Positions 20,149-33,281 of a stretch of 64,000 nucleotides of DNA are shown piece by piece. The stretch is from Excoecaria cochinchinensis. Taxonomy: Eukaryota; Streptophyta; Magnoliopsida; Malpighiales; Euphorbiaceae. The stretch lies in contig CANTUQ010000077.1 of assembly GCA_947683425.1 (NCBI GenBank), positions 3,279,001-3,343,000 of the forward strand, given 5' to 3'. Below the pieces are notes generated by a model, which was given only the letters and a program-made list of their open reading frames with translations, was not told the DNA's origin and searched no databases. Position 1 is the first letter of the stretch; the number at the start of each line of letters is the position of its first letter. The position numbers and the translations under genes are program-made.

Positions 20149-23100
20149 CCTTTCAATGGGTTTCATGTAGCCATGATTAATGAAGAAGAGCACATCAAGG
20201 GGAGCCCCCAAGTAGTGAACATGATGAAGAGGATGTCTTTCCTCCTTGGAGCTGATTTGGGCAAAAGTTCTCAGGGGCTACAGACTGCCACAACTATGAG
20301 AGGTCAGAAGGATAGAAAGGGTATTGGTTATGAGGGCAGTACAATGTAGAGCAAGAGGGCAGCGAGTGGGATCCCTCACATCAAGGATAATTTTATGCCA
20401 GTCGCATCATTATGCGCGTATACAGGGGAAGCCGAGCCTCAATGGGTGGATGGAAGGATTGCACCGGGATTTAAGGTCTTTAACGATGTTTTTAATTGGG
20501 ACATTACAGTGATCAAGCCAATTGAGGGTTATTAGGATGAAGAAATCATGACCAATGGAACCATCTAGGACCATAAATCACCCGAGGAGATTATCACCGA
20601 GAGATTGATGGCTGCTCAAGTGAAGGGCAAAGAGAAGATAAATGACAAAGCTATAGGAGAACAGAGTAAAGCTACACAGGGGATTACTGCAGTGCCTCCG
20701 AAATGCCCATTCAACACACCACTATCGGCTGCAACATCTACGTCGGCAGAGAAAGAAGAAGAAGATAGTTTAGATTTTCTTTTTCTACCTGAACTTTACA
20801 ATAATGTTGACAGCATTTCTAATTCTATTAATAATATGAACGATTTTGCTTACTTGTGCAATGTTTCTGATGATTTCATTATGCATAATCATGATCATGG
20901 CTCATCCATATTTGATATTGATTCGACTGATTATACTCCATTTAATCTCGAAACTTTAAAAAACCGAAAGAAATCTTAATAGCATCTAATGTAACTCCTG
21001 AAGAGAGGTCAAAATTTGAGAGAATTTTAAGAAAACATGAAAAAGTCTTTTCTTGGACCTACGAAGATATGCCAAGAGTCGATCCAGATATTGCTGAACA
21101 CGCCATCCCGACGTATCTGGATCATAGGCCCGTCAAGCAGAAGCTCTAAAGACTTAGACTAGAATGAGCTGAGAAAGTGAAAGAAGAGATCCACAAACAG
21201 TTGAGGCCAAGTTCCTTATTGAAGTCCAATATCCAACATGGTTGGCTAACGTCGTCCCGGTAGCTAAGAAGAATGGCAAGGTGCATGTATGTGTGGACTA
21301 CCGAGATTTGAATAAGGCTTGTCCAAAGGATGACTTTTCGCTACCACATATTGACGTATTTGTAGACAGTTTTGCAGCCTGTATGATGTATAGCTTTATA
21401 GACGGTTATGCAGGGTATAATCAGATTCATAACAAGATAGCTAATCGGATCAAATCAGCTTTCATCATTAAGTGGGGAACGTTTGCTTATAGGATAATAC
21501 CGTTCGGTTTGAAGAATACAGGTGCAACCTATCAGAGGATGGCAACAAGGATCCTCGATGACTTGATCAACAAGGAGGTAGAAGTATACATGGATGACAT
21601 GATGATCAAGTCAGCCACCAGGGAAGGTCACTTTGAGGCTCTAGAGAAGTTCTTTCAGAGGATCAATAAGTATAATTTGCGATTGAACCCCAAGAAGTGA
21701 ATTTTTGGTGTCACTTTAAGGAAATTCTTAGGACATGTAGTCAGCCAGAGAGGGATTAAGATCGACCCAGACATGGTCAAGGCCATCAAAGAGATGCCAG
21801 TGCCTCAGAAGGAAAAGGATGTCAGAAGCTTTTTGGGTAAGTTGCAGTATGTCGGCAGGTTCATAGCCAAACTTACTTCAATTTGTGAGCCGATCTTCAA
21901 GTTGCTCATAAAGATCAGCCTATGGTATGAAATGAAGACTACCAGAAGGCCTTCGATACCATTAGAGAATACTTACTGAATTCCCCGGTTCTGAGACCAC
22001 CTCAACTAGTCAAGCCACTGATCCTGTACTTAGCCATAGAAAATAGCTCTGTAGGTGCCATGATGGCTCAGGAAGATGAGTTTAGAGTGGAGTTTGTGGT
22101 CTATTACCTTAGTAAGAAGTTCCTTTCTTATGAAGCCAAGTATGCAGAAGTGGAAAATATTTGGTTTGTAGTAATCTGGGCCTCTAAGAAGTTAAGACAC
22201 TATTTCCACTCTTATAAGGTATAGGCAATTGCAAAATAGAACCCTCTTAGGTATCTGTAGGAAGCTCCATCTTTATTAGGGAAAATGGGAAGATGGTTGT
22301 TGTTATTACAAGAATTTAATGTTGAGTACATCACTTGAAAGACCATCACGGGGCGTGCAATAGTGGAGTTTTTGGCTGAACACCCTATCCAAGGGGATTC
22401 ATATGAGTTCAATTTCCCGAACGAGGACGTAGCGGCCATTACAGTACAAGGTTGGCAGTTGCATTTTGACAGAGCAGTTAATAGTAAGGGGGCGGGAGTA
22501 GGAGTCATTCTAACGACTCCAGACGATGAAAAACTCCCACTGGCTAAGAAATTGAGATATAAGGCCACTAACAATGAAGCCAAATATGAAACTTGCACGT
22601 TTGGGTTAGAAGCCTTGATAGACTTAGGGGCAAAGAACGTATAAGTATTTGGAGATTCGTCGCTAGTGATCAATTAGATTTGGGGTGAATGGGCTGTTAA
22701 GGAGGAGCGACTAATACCATATGTGAAACACTTAAGGGATCTGAGCACCTAGTTTGAAGTGTGCAGCTTCCACTTTGTCCCGATAGATGAAAATCAGTTA
22801 GCCGATGCGCTTACAACCTTAGTATCAATATGGGATAACCCAGAGGGGGTAGTCATGAAGCCTATGTTGATCTCTAGTTCTGAGAGGCCCAGCTTCGAGT
22901 CTAATCCCGTCATGGAGGTTGAAGTTGTGGATGAGAAGCCATGGTATCACGACATCAAAAATTACTTGGAAAACACAACGTTCCTGGAGGAGGCTACTGA
23001 AAAGGACTAGAGATTGATTCGCAAGCTATCCACTCAGTTTATCTGTATAGATGGCGTATTATACAAACGACAAGTCGACGGCATTCAATTGAGGTGCCTG

Positions 23101-24175
23101 GATGAAAAGCAAGCTGAGAGGGTAATAGAGGAAACTCATGCTGGAGTTTGTGGGGCCCAATGAAAAGATTGACGCTGCAAAGAAGATCATGAGATAGGGG
23201 TTCTACTGGCTTACCATGGATACAAACTGCTCCAAGTACGTGAAACAGTGTCAGCAGTACGCAGATATGAGGCATTTGCCAGTTTTAAAACTACATAGTT
23301 TGACATCACCTTTGCCATTCGCAGGATGGGGCATAGACATTATAAAAGAGATACACCCAACAGCCTCTAATGGCCATAGATTTATCATAGTTGCTATCGA
23401 CTACTTTACCAAGTGGGTAAAAGCATAATCATTCAAGAAGGTCGACGCCCGAGATATGGCCAAATTCATTGAAAAGAATCTGATATGCATATATGGTCTC
23501 CCACATCACATCGTGTCCGATAATGGAGTACAATTCATGGCTGAAACTAAGAAGTTGCTTCAAAAGTTTGGCATAGAGTATCACATGTCCTCTCCATACC
23601 GACCGTAGGCCAATAAGGCAGTAGAAGCTGCTAACAAGAATGTTAAGAGGATCTTGGCCAAGATGGTTAAAAATTATAAAGATTGGGCAGAGAAGCTGCC
23701 TTTCACACCCTGGGGCTATAGAACTACTGTCAGAACCTCTACAGGAGCCACGCCGTATTCCTTGGTATATGGGACGAAAGCAATATTGCCAGTTGAAGTG
23801 GAGCTCAGGTTGTTGAGGGTAGTTATGGAGGCTTAAATTTCGAAAACTGATTGGGCACAGCAATAGTTGCAACATCTTAATATGCTAGATGAGAACAAGT
23901 TGAAGGCCTATATTCATAATCATATTTTTCAAAAAAGGCTTGCCAGGTCATTTGGAAAGAAGGTTAGAAAGCACCCATTGAAAGAGGGAGATCTGGTCTT
24001 CAAACAAATGAGACCAAGCATGCTAGATATACGGGGAAAGTTTAGACCGACATGGGAGGGCCCGTTCATCCTTAAGAAGATGTTATCCAAGGGGGCGGCA
24101 ATCATGGTAGACAATGATGGCAATGAGTTCAAAGAGCCCATCAACATAGATAGACTCAAGAGCTTCCACGGCTAG
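20149..24175 (+). pseudogene. Tat pol, unit 2 copy: pro-RT linker, RT, two RNase H, integrase
   Basis: Second copy of the polyprotein with about 1 kb more 5' sequence than the window-edge copy. The linker region at 20165-21240 includes G-S-P-Q-V-V..L-L-G-A-D-L-G near 20195-20270, an acidic stretch, and P-K-E-I-L-I-A-S-N-V-T-P-E near 20965-21005. RT has Y-M-D-D at 21587-21598. Most stops and the RT/RNase H frameshift are shared with 1-2962. Private changes include TAG at 23008-23010 and 23864-23866, where the other copy has CAG. Conversely, CAA at 23110 and CAG at 23858 are stops in unit 1. The N-terminal protease is not recognisable. Confidence 0.93.
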
Positions 24176-24640
24176 AGACATAAAAATCAAAAGAAAAGAA
24201 TAAATGCCCTGCAGGTCAAAAACTAAAAAAAGGTAGCCTTGCTAAAATTGGGCGCATTGTCAGGGTAAAAATTGAAAAAACGCATCTTGTGCAAAAATTA
24301 GAGGCTCGAAAGAAAATGTCCAATCAAGAAAACCCGAGAGGGCTGATTGGTAACTAGAGTATGATGTTGTTAAGATCTGACCTGAGATTAGAAATAGTTC
24401 TGCATTGTAAATCCATGTTAAATGTTGATCATATATGTTGAAATCATATTGAAATGTGCATAATTTTGCAGAAAGGAATAAAACAGAAATCATTCAGATC
24501 ACATGTTCATTATTTTCTAGTTTTTTTATAAAAAGAAAGACATTATTCATTACAGAATGCATGTAAATCTAAACTATACTCTACTACTGCTCTCGCCAAT
24601 TAGGTGCCTAAGCAGGTGGGTCCTATTATCAACGGCAGGG
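24176..24640 (+). other. post-integrase spacer of the plus-strand Tat element (unit 2)
   Basis: Same content as 2963-3427 with scattered substitutions. No gene seen. Confidence 0.7.
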
Positions 24641-26572
24641 CTAAGTGTCACACCCCAAACTGGGCCTAGTCGGAATATGCTTGCTCAGTCGGAGTGAGTG
24701 AGGGTAATTCGGTAATTTGAACATGAGTAATATAGATAATAAGGATGTATTAGTTAAAAAATTAATTAAATAAGTTAAGTGAAGAAATTATTATGGTGTG
24801 CTTGTAGTGTATGGAAGTAGGATATAAGTGGGGTAAGAGGTTTTATAGTGTGGGTTGTAGGTATGATGCCTTGGAGATAGTTACATAAGAGAAATAATTA
24901 TCAAGTGGATTATAGGTATGGAACTAAAGATGTAGGATATTTTATGAGAAGTGATTTAGTGTGTGGATGTGTATGGTGACTTGAATAGAGAAGTCAAAGT
25001 GAATTATTTGGACCAATGGGAAGTGGACAAGTGGAATTGGGTAGGTGTGCATTTAGTGTGAAAGAAAGACTAAGTGTTAGGAAGAGGAGTCCCCGTTTTT
25101 GTCCTCTCATTCTCCCTATTCCCCATTTTCTTTTCCTTTTCTTCCCTTTCCTTGCTCAATCTCTTGGTTTTGAGTGAGTTAGAGTTGTTTTGGTGGAGCT
25201 TGGGAAGTAAGATTGAAGAGGTAAGTTGAGGTTTTTAGGGTTCCTGCGTTTGAGTTCTTTTTCTTCTTCTAGTTTTGTTTAAGTTATGGTTTGAATTAAG
25301 TATTGTGGGTTTGTTTGTGCAAGTGATTGACGATAAGAAGAAGTAAAGTAAAGGAAAAGAGAAGATTAAAGCTTGAAGAGAACAGCTATTGTGCAGCAAG
25401 AGGTTTGGGAGTTGATTCCTATATTTGAGTTTTAATTTGTCTCTGCCCTAAATTCTTCTTGAATTATGAATATACATTTGTATATGATTTCCAGTGAATT
25501 GAGTGTTTTGATATGAGTCTTATGCATGTATTTGTTTGGGTAAATTTATTAGTAATGCATGATGTTGATTAAATTGAAGGTGTGTGAGGATTGAAAGTGA
25601 GTGCATGATTGGGTAAACTCTGTTTAGTTCTCATCTGACCCTTGTGCAATGTTTTTGTTTTAAGTAGAGTTTTAGAACTCCAAATCATGCGATTCTTGAA
25701 CCATTAGAACCATACTTCCATAAGTTTAAAAGTCCGAGAAATAGCCTTGGGCAAATTCTTGTTCTAAGACCCTGAAATGTGGATAAAGCCGTAGTGTCTC
25801 TTTTTGTATCGGGTTGTTTGACTAGTATGGGTTGTGGAGAGCATATCTGGAGTTCTAGATGTAATTTTGATCTGAAATGTATTTCATTTGAACTTTAGCA
25901 TCCTAGGGAACATTTGGTAAGAAGGAAGTTTTGTCTAAACATGAGGTTTAGAGGTTGGTTTAGGCAACACAAGTCAGGGCCGTTAAGCAGTTTTTTTAGG
26001 CATCTGAGGCAAGCCTCTGTCGCGATCGCGACAGGGTCGCGACCTCACGATAGAAAATCTTGAAAAAGCCTTTTCTTCTTTATTTTTGAGCCCTTGGTTG
26101 ACCCGGTTCAATCCCCTACCTTCCCCCTCAGCTTATTATGCATGTTTAGGGTAATTAAATGATGATATAAGTAGTTATCTTTGGGAAAACTTTTGAGTAT
26201 GATTAAGATTGATGATCTAGCTAGTAAATAGCAATAAATATAACTCCGTGAAGGTTGGTTTTTGGATGAGTACTAATATATGTTGATCTCATGAATAACC
26301 TAAGTATGATGTACCATATGTATGAATGCATATAAACATGGGTACGATTGTGATGAATAGCAAATAGTATTGACATTATAGATTGTGTAAATGGATATTG
26401 TTTGTGGCATGATTTATTTGGAATTCTTGGTGTGGATGTTGTGTTTATGTTGTCAATGATGTGTGGCTTGTTGGAGATGAGGTAAGTTGATGCTTCGATG
26501 TGGGTTTGAGATTTGGGTGTTGTGAAGAGAGAATGTCCTGCAAATTTCTGGGCAAGGGTTGAAATTCCCGAC

Positions 26573-26885
26573 TCTATCGCGAATGCGACATCGTCACGAG
26601 GTCACGACAGAGCCCGGTGAAAGCAGCCCTCGCACGCGTTCGAGCTGTCCGCTGAGCCGTGCAGCAGAGCCTCTGTCGCGAGCGCGACACATGTCGCGAG
26701 CGCGATAAAGAGCTCGATTGCCGAATTGTTTGGGTTAGCAGCTCACTGTCGCGAGCGCGATGTATGTCGCGAGCGTGACAACGAGATGCCCTAGTTCCCT
26801 CGCGAAATCGCGAAGGTTGCCATGATCGCGACATGGGGCCAAGTTGCCTCTGTCGCGAGTGCGACATCCGTCGCGATCGCGACAC
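26573..26885. repeat. CpG-rich palindromic repeat cluster in solo LTR A (unit 2)
   Basis: Counterpart of 5361-5653. Compared with unit 1 it has CG-to-CA/TG changes in both directions (for example TATCGCGAATGCGACA here against TGTCGCGAGCGCGACA), and TGTCGCGAGCGCGACA is kept at about 26672 where unit 1 reads TGTCGTGAGTGCGACA. Confidence 0.8.
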
Positions 26886-28109
26886 TCCCTGGTTTCCAAA
26901 ATTGAGTTTTCTTCTGTGATTCCAATGTTTGAATTCCGAACTTGTGGTGTTTTTAGGTTTACACTTGGACTATTTTATGAAGTATATGGATATAAATGGG
27001 TGAATTATGTGAATGTAATATGTTAAATTATGTGTCATGAGGTGGGACATGATTTGTATTATGCATGACCTGCGAGAGTCAGTCTAGTGGATAGTTAGGC
27101 ATGCCTAATAGAGTCTATATAAGTGTAGCTGCAGCGCCCTTTGAACGATTTGGACCCCGATCAGGTCCCCGAATGGTTCCTCGCGAACCCTATTATGTGT
27201 ATGTGTATGGATCTTGTTTAAGGTCCTGTTCAGTGAAATGTTTTTGAAAGTGGAAAATGATTATGCGTTCGATTGGTACCCGTAAGGTACCTTATGTTTT
27301 CGATTTGTACCCGTAAGGTACAGTTTATTCACTCGATATCCACTATTGTGAGTCAGCAGGTGTGTTATTTGTTATTCTGTGTTTAAAAGCATGCGAATCT
27401 GAACAGTTACGAACATAAGAATGTGATATCCGTATGAGTATGATTTTGGGATATGTGAATGTGATTACAAGTCTCTGAACAGGCAAAATGTAACTCGGAC
27501 ATGTATATTGTACCTTTGTGGTTATCTGTAAATGGTCTTGTTTATAGTATGTGTATGTGAAGTTGGTGTGTCACATAATGTGGACACTACATTTATGTAT
27601 AGTAATGTGATAAATTAATATGTATATTAACGTGAATATGTATTGTTAGTTATTAAGATTAAGTATACTGATTTGCATACTTATGAAGGTGATCTTGAAC
27701 TAGCATATGTAACAAATTTAATACGATGCTATATAGCTCCTTGTTGTTAGCTATCGTAGTAATTTCGGTATGTTATTATGTGTTTATATTTCATGGCATG
27801 ATAATTTATGTAATAGGCTTGCGCAGTGGAAGTGTGGTGTTTTGGACGTCGTATCTTGGGTTTGGGCTGGTATATATATTTTGGCATAACAAAAGTATGT
27901 TTGGATATATATATATAATAATTTTGCATGATAATTGGGTGTGTTAAGCATATGAGTGTATGAACGCGGTTAAGAACATTCGAGTGCATGGCTATATTAT
28001 GCAAGCATGTATATTTATCTGTTAGGATTTTATACTTTCACCCTTGTGTATGTGTTATGCCTTGGCGACCGTTATGAATGGCCGTCTATATTTTCGTGTA
28101 TTCTCCCCA

Positions 28110-28127
28110 CTAAGCGTTATCGCTTAG
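28110..28127. promoter_or_regulatory. conserved hairpin CTAAGCG-TTAT-CGCTTAG in solo LTR A (unit 2)
   Basis: Perfect 7-bp stem with a 4-nt loop, in the context CCCCA...CACGG. See the equivalents at 6879, 9329 and 56816. Confidence 0.6.
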
Positions 28128-28639
28128 CACGGACTCTTTTTCCCATGCAAGTGGCAGGTCTGGTCCAGTTCGAGTCGCGCATCTGCAAGGGTTGGCCACA
28201 TAGGAGCTAGGAGTTTTGGAATTTTTTTCAGCTTCTTTATTTTTGGATTTTGTAATTCTGTATAAAATGTGTATGTAATAACATGTAAAGATACTTATGT
28301 AATATTCTGGACCATGTAAATATTTGTTATTGAGAACTTCCTCTATTTTATTTTCTGTCCGTAACTTCGGTTGTATGGTGGTAAACTTTCACATCTGAAT
28401 GTTTCTGCTTGGTATACGTGCGTTGCGAAGTATGTATGTTCAGTTTTACTCCTCAAGTTTTAAGTTCTTCAGTATTTTTATATGCTTTGTATCGCTTCTG
28501 TTCGGTAACACACCTACTCGTACGGCTTCCTACTCCCTCATGGATGGGTTCGCCTACGTATGGGTTGGGGATGTTACACTAAGTACCTATCTCTTGTAAG
28601 CACTAGTAGAAATGGTGGAGCAATCTCTAACTGAAGGTA

Positions 28640-29875
28640 GGATGGTCCTCACTGACAGTCTGGTCCAGAGATCATGATATCTGGATGTGAAGGCTGGGGA
28701 TAAGACACCGCCCTAGAAAGCTAATGGGAGCCTCACAACATCCTGAGTCACCTCGAATTTTTTGAGTGCAATGAGCAATGATGTAGAAAGTAGCCTCATA
28801 TAGCCCACATACCGGAACACACCCCGAGGAACCGTTGATGGTTACAACAGTAAGATGGAGCCAGGGGCTCGTGAAACTGATATCCTTGTCTGCCATCTCC
28901 ATAATCGAGCAACACCCTCGTTAGGAGAGGCAAAAGAATACAATCACTGTCGGAGTAAGAAATGCCTCAATGAATACTAGCCAATTGCCCTAGGAGGAGG
29001 CTCTGATAAAAGTTTCAGCTTCTCCTGTAGCCAAATCTGCGAGACAAGAAGTCAGAAACAAAAAGAAAAAAATATAATAATGAAAAAGGAAAAATAAGAA
29101 AAAATAAAGAAAAAGCCGCTGAAATGGGTAGGGTCCACTTCAGGCAAAAATAAGGCATAGGGTTATGTTAAAATCCGAAAGGACACATTTCCCGCTAAGG
29201 AAAGTTAGTGTGAAAACCCACAAGGGGCGCACTACCTTTGAAAACAATAGCGTACCTGGAGCAATAAGGGACTGCCGGTAAAAGCGGTAGAGGGATCAGC
29301 ACAGACGGAATCTAAGCCCAAGATAGTCTCGACAAGAATCAAAGGAAAAGGTCAATCCGCAGTGAAAATCATCTACAATCCCAAACAACCGGGGATCTCC
29401 AATCAGCTCCTCCAAAGTAATAGTTAGATACCTCATGAAGCAAAACAAAAGAATGACACCCGCTTGAAATGGAGGAACATCAGAAAAGTCCTCCAGAGCC
29501 TCAATCAGTGGTGCCAAAGCAAAGGTAACACCCAAAGGAACTAGCTTAGCGGCATTAGAAGGAGGGATGCTAAAGCAATTGCGATGTCCCTTGTATGAAT
29601 CAGGCCACGGCGCGGAATGCAGGGCAATATATCGGGAGGAAATCGTGCTCCAATAATCACAGCAAACTCTTCGGGTAGGGGCCATAATTCTTGGTAGGTA
29701 AACCTAAAGACGTGAAAACGGGGGTCCCAAAAGCGGGTTGTAGCCAGAAGAAGGCTTTGGTCTATCCTAACTCTTCTCAGGAGTTTCAAACCAGAAAGTG
29801 GGGCTAGGGTTGTATTTTCCCAAGTTCGGTGGTTATCCAGAACTCGGTACATCTTGGTGAAAATAGATGAGGACA
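28640..29875 (-). pseudogene. antisense accessory ORF (aORF), unit 2
   Basis: Same minus-strand gene as 9848-11098. The ATG is near 29876 and exon 1 is open past the position of the unit-1 stop (CGA at 29828-29826). It is broken by a private 1-nt deletion near 29570 (GGATG-CTAAAG against GGATGCCTAAAG in unit 1). A frameshift late in exon 1 (near 29355) is shared with unit 1. Intron donor GTACG is near 29257 and acceptor CAG near 29040. Exon 2 keeps a 24-bp stretch (about 28745-28768) that unit 1 lacks. The protein begins M-S-S-S-I-F-T-K-M-Y-R and is basic and DUF7745-like. Function unknown. Confidence 0.7.
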
Positions 29876-29876
29876 T

Positions 29877-30366
29877 TCTCTAAATATTGCAGCTAAAAAT
29901 TAAAATTAACAAGAAAGGAAAGGAAGAAAAGAAGAAAAACCTGGAAAAGAGGCTCTATTTGAGGTCTGAGGTGTTGAGTGCACGAAATTCAAGGAAACAA
30001 GGGGCTATTTAAAGAGAAACACTGACAGACGGGCTACCCGTAGGTTGGTCTTCCGATGGGAAGCCCGTCGGCCAACTTGGTTGATCCTTGGGTGATCTGT
30101 TCTCCTATATATTTCATGCATGTCATGCACATAAAATAATTTTTGCATATTTTTATCGTCTTTTATTTTACAGTGAAGGAAATTTAATAGAGATGTGTAT
30201 CGGACACGAAAATCAAAAAGCAAAATGTTCAGGGAGTATTTGTATTTTCGAAAAAAAATTTAGGAAAAGAAGAAAAGAAGGAAAAAACGAAATTTTTAGT
30301 GGTCGACGGGATGCCCATCACTCGATCTTCCGACGGGCTCCCGTCAATCACGTAAAACTATAAAAG
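29877..30366. promoter_or_regulatory. probable bidirectional promoter between aORF and ORF+ (unit 2)
   Basis: Same layout as 11240-11588: GC-rich motif copies near 30026-30075 and 30303-30350, then TATA box TATAAAAGG at 30359-30367 on plus. In unit 2 the second motif keeps CCGACGGGCTCCCGTC where unit 1 has decayed. Confidence 0.55.
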
Positions 30367-30374
30367 GTGCGCGG

Positions 30375-30662
30375 TTATGCACACCTTCAGTTTTCCTTTT
30401 CTTTTCTTCTTCCTTCTTTCTCGCGAACCGATGCCACCCCACAGTTTTTTCCTCTTTTCTCACACGTTTCTCACCCGTTTTGAGCACCACTCGTGCCAAA
30501 ATGATCCTTGCACCCTCACGCAAATTTAAAGCTATCTTTTCTACAACTTCGTCAAGTTTCGTTTTAGTGCATTTTGTCGACTGCCAGGTTAGTTCATCAT
30601 CTTTTTCTACTTCTATTAGTTTCTTTTTAAGTGAACTTTCATTTATGATGCATGATAAGTGT
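30375..30662 (+). pseudogene. ORF+ leader exon and 5' part of its intron
   Basis: CT-rich leader and probable donor GCCAG|GTTAGT near 30588. The intron is interrupted at 30663 by a 12.1-kb minus-strand Tat element and resumes at 42797, ending at the T-tract and AG acceptor at 43402-43403. The intact intron of the right-edge cassette (about 63145-63679) shares its middle segment with 42860-43330, which supports the reconstruction. Confidence 0.55.
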
Positions 30663-31771
30663 TGTGACGCGTACCGAACCTCGGGGGCCCCGAATGACCC
30701 GCTTTTAGGGTATTCAAGAGAGGTTCATGAAAACTTGTAAGAGATTACAAGGGCGTCTATTTTGGGCAACAAGGAGGTGTTTTGCAGTGCCCACCCAATA
30801 AAACATTTGAAAAAGTCATCTAGCCTCAATGAACCTAAGACAACGCATCTGTATCTATTTTGGGCAACAAGAGATATTTTGGAGACCCCTTCCCAATAGA
30901 ACATTGAGATGGTCATCTAACCTCGTTGAGCCTAAGACAACGCATTTGTATCTATTTTGGGCAACAAGAGATATTTTGGAGACCCATCCCAATAGAATAT
31001 TGAGATGGTCCTCTAACCTCGTTGAGCCTAAGTCCAGAGATGGTTTGGGACTTTTCATTTATTCATACCTTAGTTAAATTATAATTGAGTTTTCAATTTA
31101 AGATTTCATCCCTTTTCTTATTCATTTAAATGCAATAATTAGAGTGCATATCAATCACATAATAAAAATGATAAATAAAAACAAGATTAAAATAAGGTAA
31201 ATAAAAATACAATAAATTACAACAAAATTAGGGGCGAAATACAACCTCCAATGTAAATAAAAAGTAAATCATACATAAAATGGGGTATTTATTAAGGATG
31301 AGGACATTGGTCCTCGCATGCATAGTTAAAGAAAATAATTTTAAAGTGACAATTTATTTGATAGAAAAACTAGGATAGTGGTCCCATTTTATTAGAAGAA
31401 ACCCAAATTATTTATAAAAATATTTTTGTGTGATTTTTAATTAAACTTGCATAAAATAAATTATTTTATTACTAATTACATGACAAATAAATTAAAAAGA
31501 CAAATAAATGAACAATAATAAATACAATAAATAGATAAATCCCTGGATCTCCTCCTTTGTTTGCGTGGATGCTCAAACAAGGAAAACCAAAGATTTGAAA
31601 CTAAAAACAAGCACAAATAAAATTAATGTTAGTAATTAAATTAAGAAAATCCATTAAATACATGAAATAATAAATAATAAATTAAAATAAATAAAAAGAT
31701 GCATTATGGATGACAAATAAATCAAATAATATGATTGAAACAAATAAATTAACATACTGATAGGTTAGTAC

Positions 31772-31838
<67 letters not shown>

Positions 31839-31853
31839 TGATGATAATAATGC

Positions 31854-31921
<68 letters not shown>

Positions 31922-33119
31922 AATAAATAGCAATAATAATGAAAAATAATGATGATAAATGATAATGATAAATAAAAGAAAATGGATAATCAAATAAATA
32001 GAAAGGTAACAAAGAAAAAAGTCAAAAAAAAGTTAAATCTATATCTAAAATAACATAAAATATATACATAAATAATAAATATAAAGATCTACGTGATTAC
32101 TAATTAAATATGAACAAAAATAAATAAAAGAAAAATAAAATTAAAAAATCTAGCCTAAAATATTTACCCTCAGAATTCGGATTCGATGGAATATGTGAAA
32201 ATGATAGATTTTCCTTGCTTTGATTCACAAAACAGAAATAAAAATAATAAAAATTGGAATTTTATTCCAATAGAAAATTGCTTAAAAAATAATGGAAGAA
32301 AAATAAATTAAATCTCAAGAACATTAATAATAAAAAAATTAATTTTTTTGTCTCAAGGATGATTATTGATTAATAAAGAAGTTTAAAAACTTTAAGAAAT
32401 TTATTTGAACAAAAAGAAAACTCAAGAAAAAAGGTGTAGAGAGAAATTCTTTGATGAAAAAGAAGAGAAGAAAAGAAATTTTTCACCTAAAAGCATCCCC
32501 CCTTTTTCCTTCCCATAATTTTCTATTTATATCAATAAAAATGAAAAATTTAATTAATTAAGGAAGAAAATTGAATTTTTATTAAATTCCCCTTAATTTG
32601 GGTTCAAAAATGGAAATTATCATTAAAAATCCTGAAAAATATGGTGAAAAGTCAAAAAAAAATCAAGAAAAAATGGAAAAAGGGGCAAAAATGGCATTTT
32701 CGGCAGACCAGGGCCGACCGACGCCGGTCAACGTGCGCGACAGGCATCGGGTGCGCGCACGCAGTCGCTCGATCGCAGGCGAGCGATGCTCCCCGTGTAT
32801 GCTGCACGCGGTGCGTGGGGTGCCTGCCAAGTGCCAGCGAGCGCGCTGGGCTTGCCACAAGAAAGGGCTGCCAGCCCTCACGCGCAAGCTGCCGTGAACG
32901 CCGAAAACCTTTTTTTTAAAAATAACAATTTTGACTAAAACACTATAATTTTCAAACTCTATTTTTCAAATTTAATTTTTAATACATTTTTATTATTTTT
33001 TATTCTAAAATACAAATTTGACAAGGAAATCATCACTTCCAACTTTTTTGCCTATGAACAGGCATCTAATCATCATTGGGTAGCTCTGATCCGAGCTGAC
33101 TCAGGATCTAGTGTCTATA
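30663..33119 (-). mobile_element. 3' LTR of the minus-strand Tat element (unit 2)
   Basis: 2457 bp. In element sense it starts TATAGACA (TGTAGACA with one change) and ends CGCGTCACA. TATA box TATAAATAG on minus at 32531-32523. GC-rich U3 segment 32703-32900, (TAA)n at 31771-31915, 115-bp subrepeats at 30752-31031. Confidence 0.88.
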
Positions 33120-33281
33120 GTTGCCCCCAATTTTTGGAAAACTAGTGCATGGGTGCCTAGGTGAGCCAAAACTCAGAGAAAAAAGAAAAGAGACACGTAC
33201 CTGAGGCAGCTATCTTTCCGAACTAGGAGATGATGTTAGAGTGGATTGCAGCGTTGTTGTCGACGTGTTATCCTTTGTTGA

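Larger units (their letters stand above)
24646..28578 (+). mobile_element. solo LTR 'A', unit 2 copy without nested insertion
   Basis: 3933 bp, TGTCACACCCC to GATGTTACA, with target duplication CTAAG at 24641-24645 and 28579-28583. It is the empty-site control for solo LTR B (single CCTAC near 28530). The CpG palindrome cluster is at 26573-26885 and the hairpin at 28110-28127. No coding region. Confidence 0.88.
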
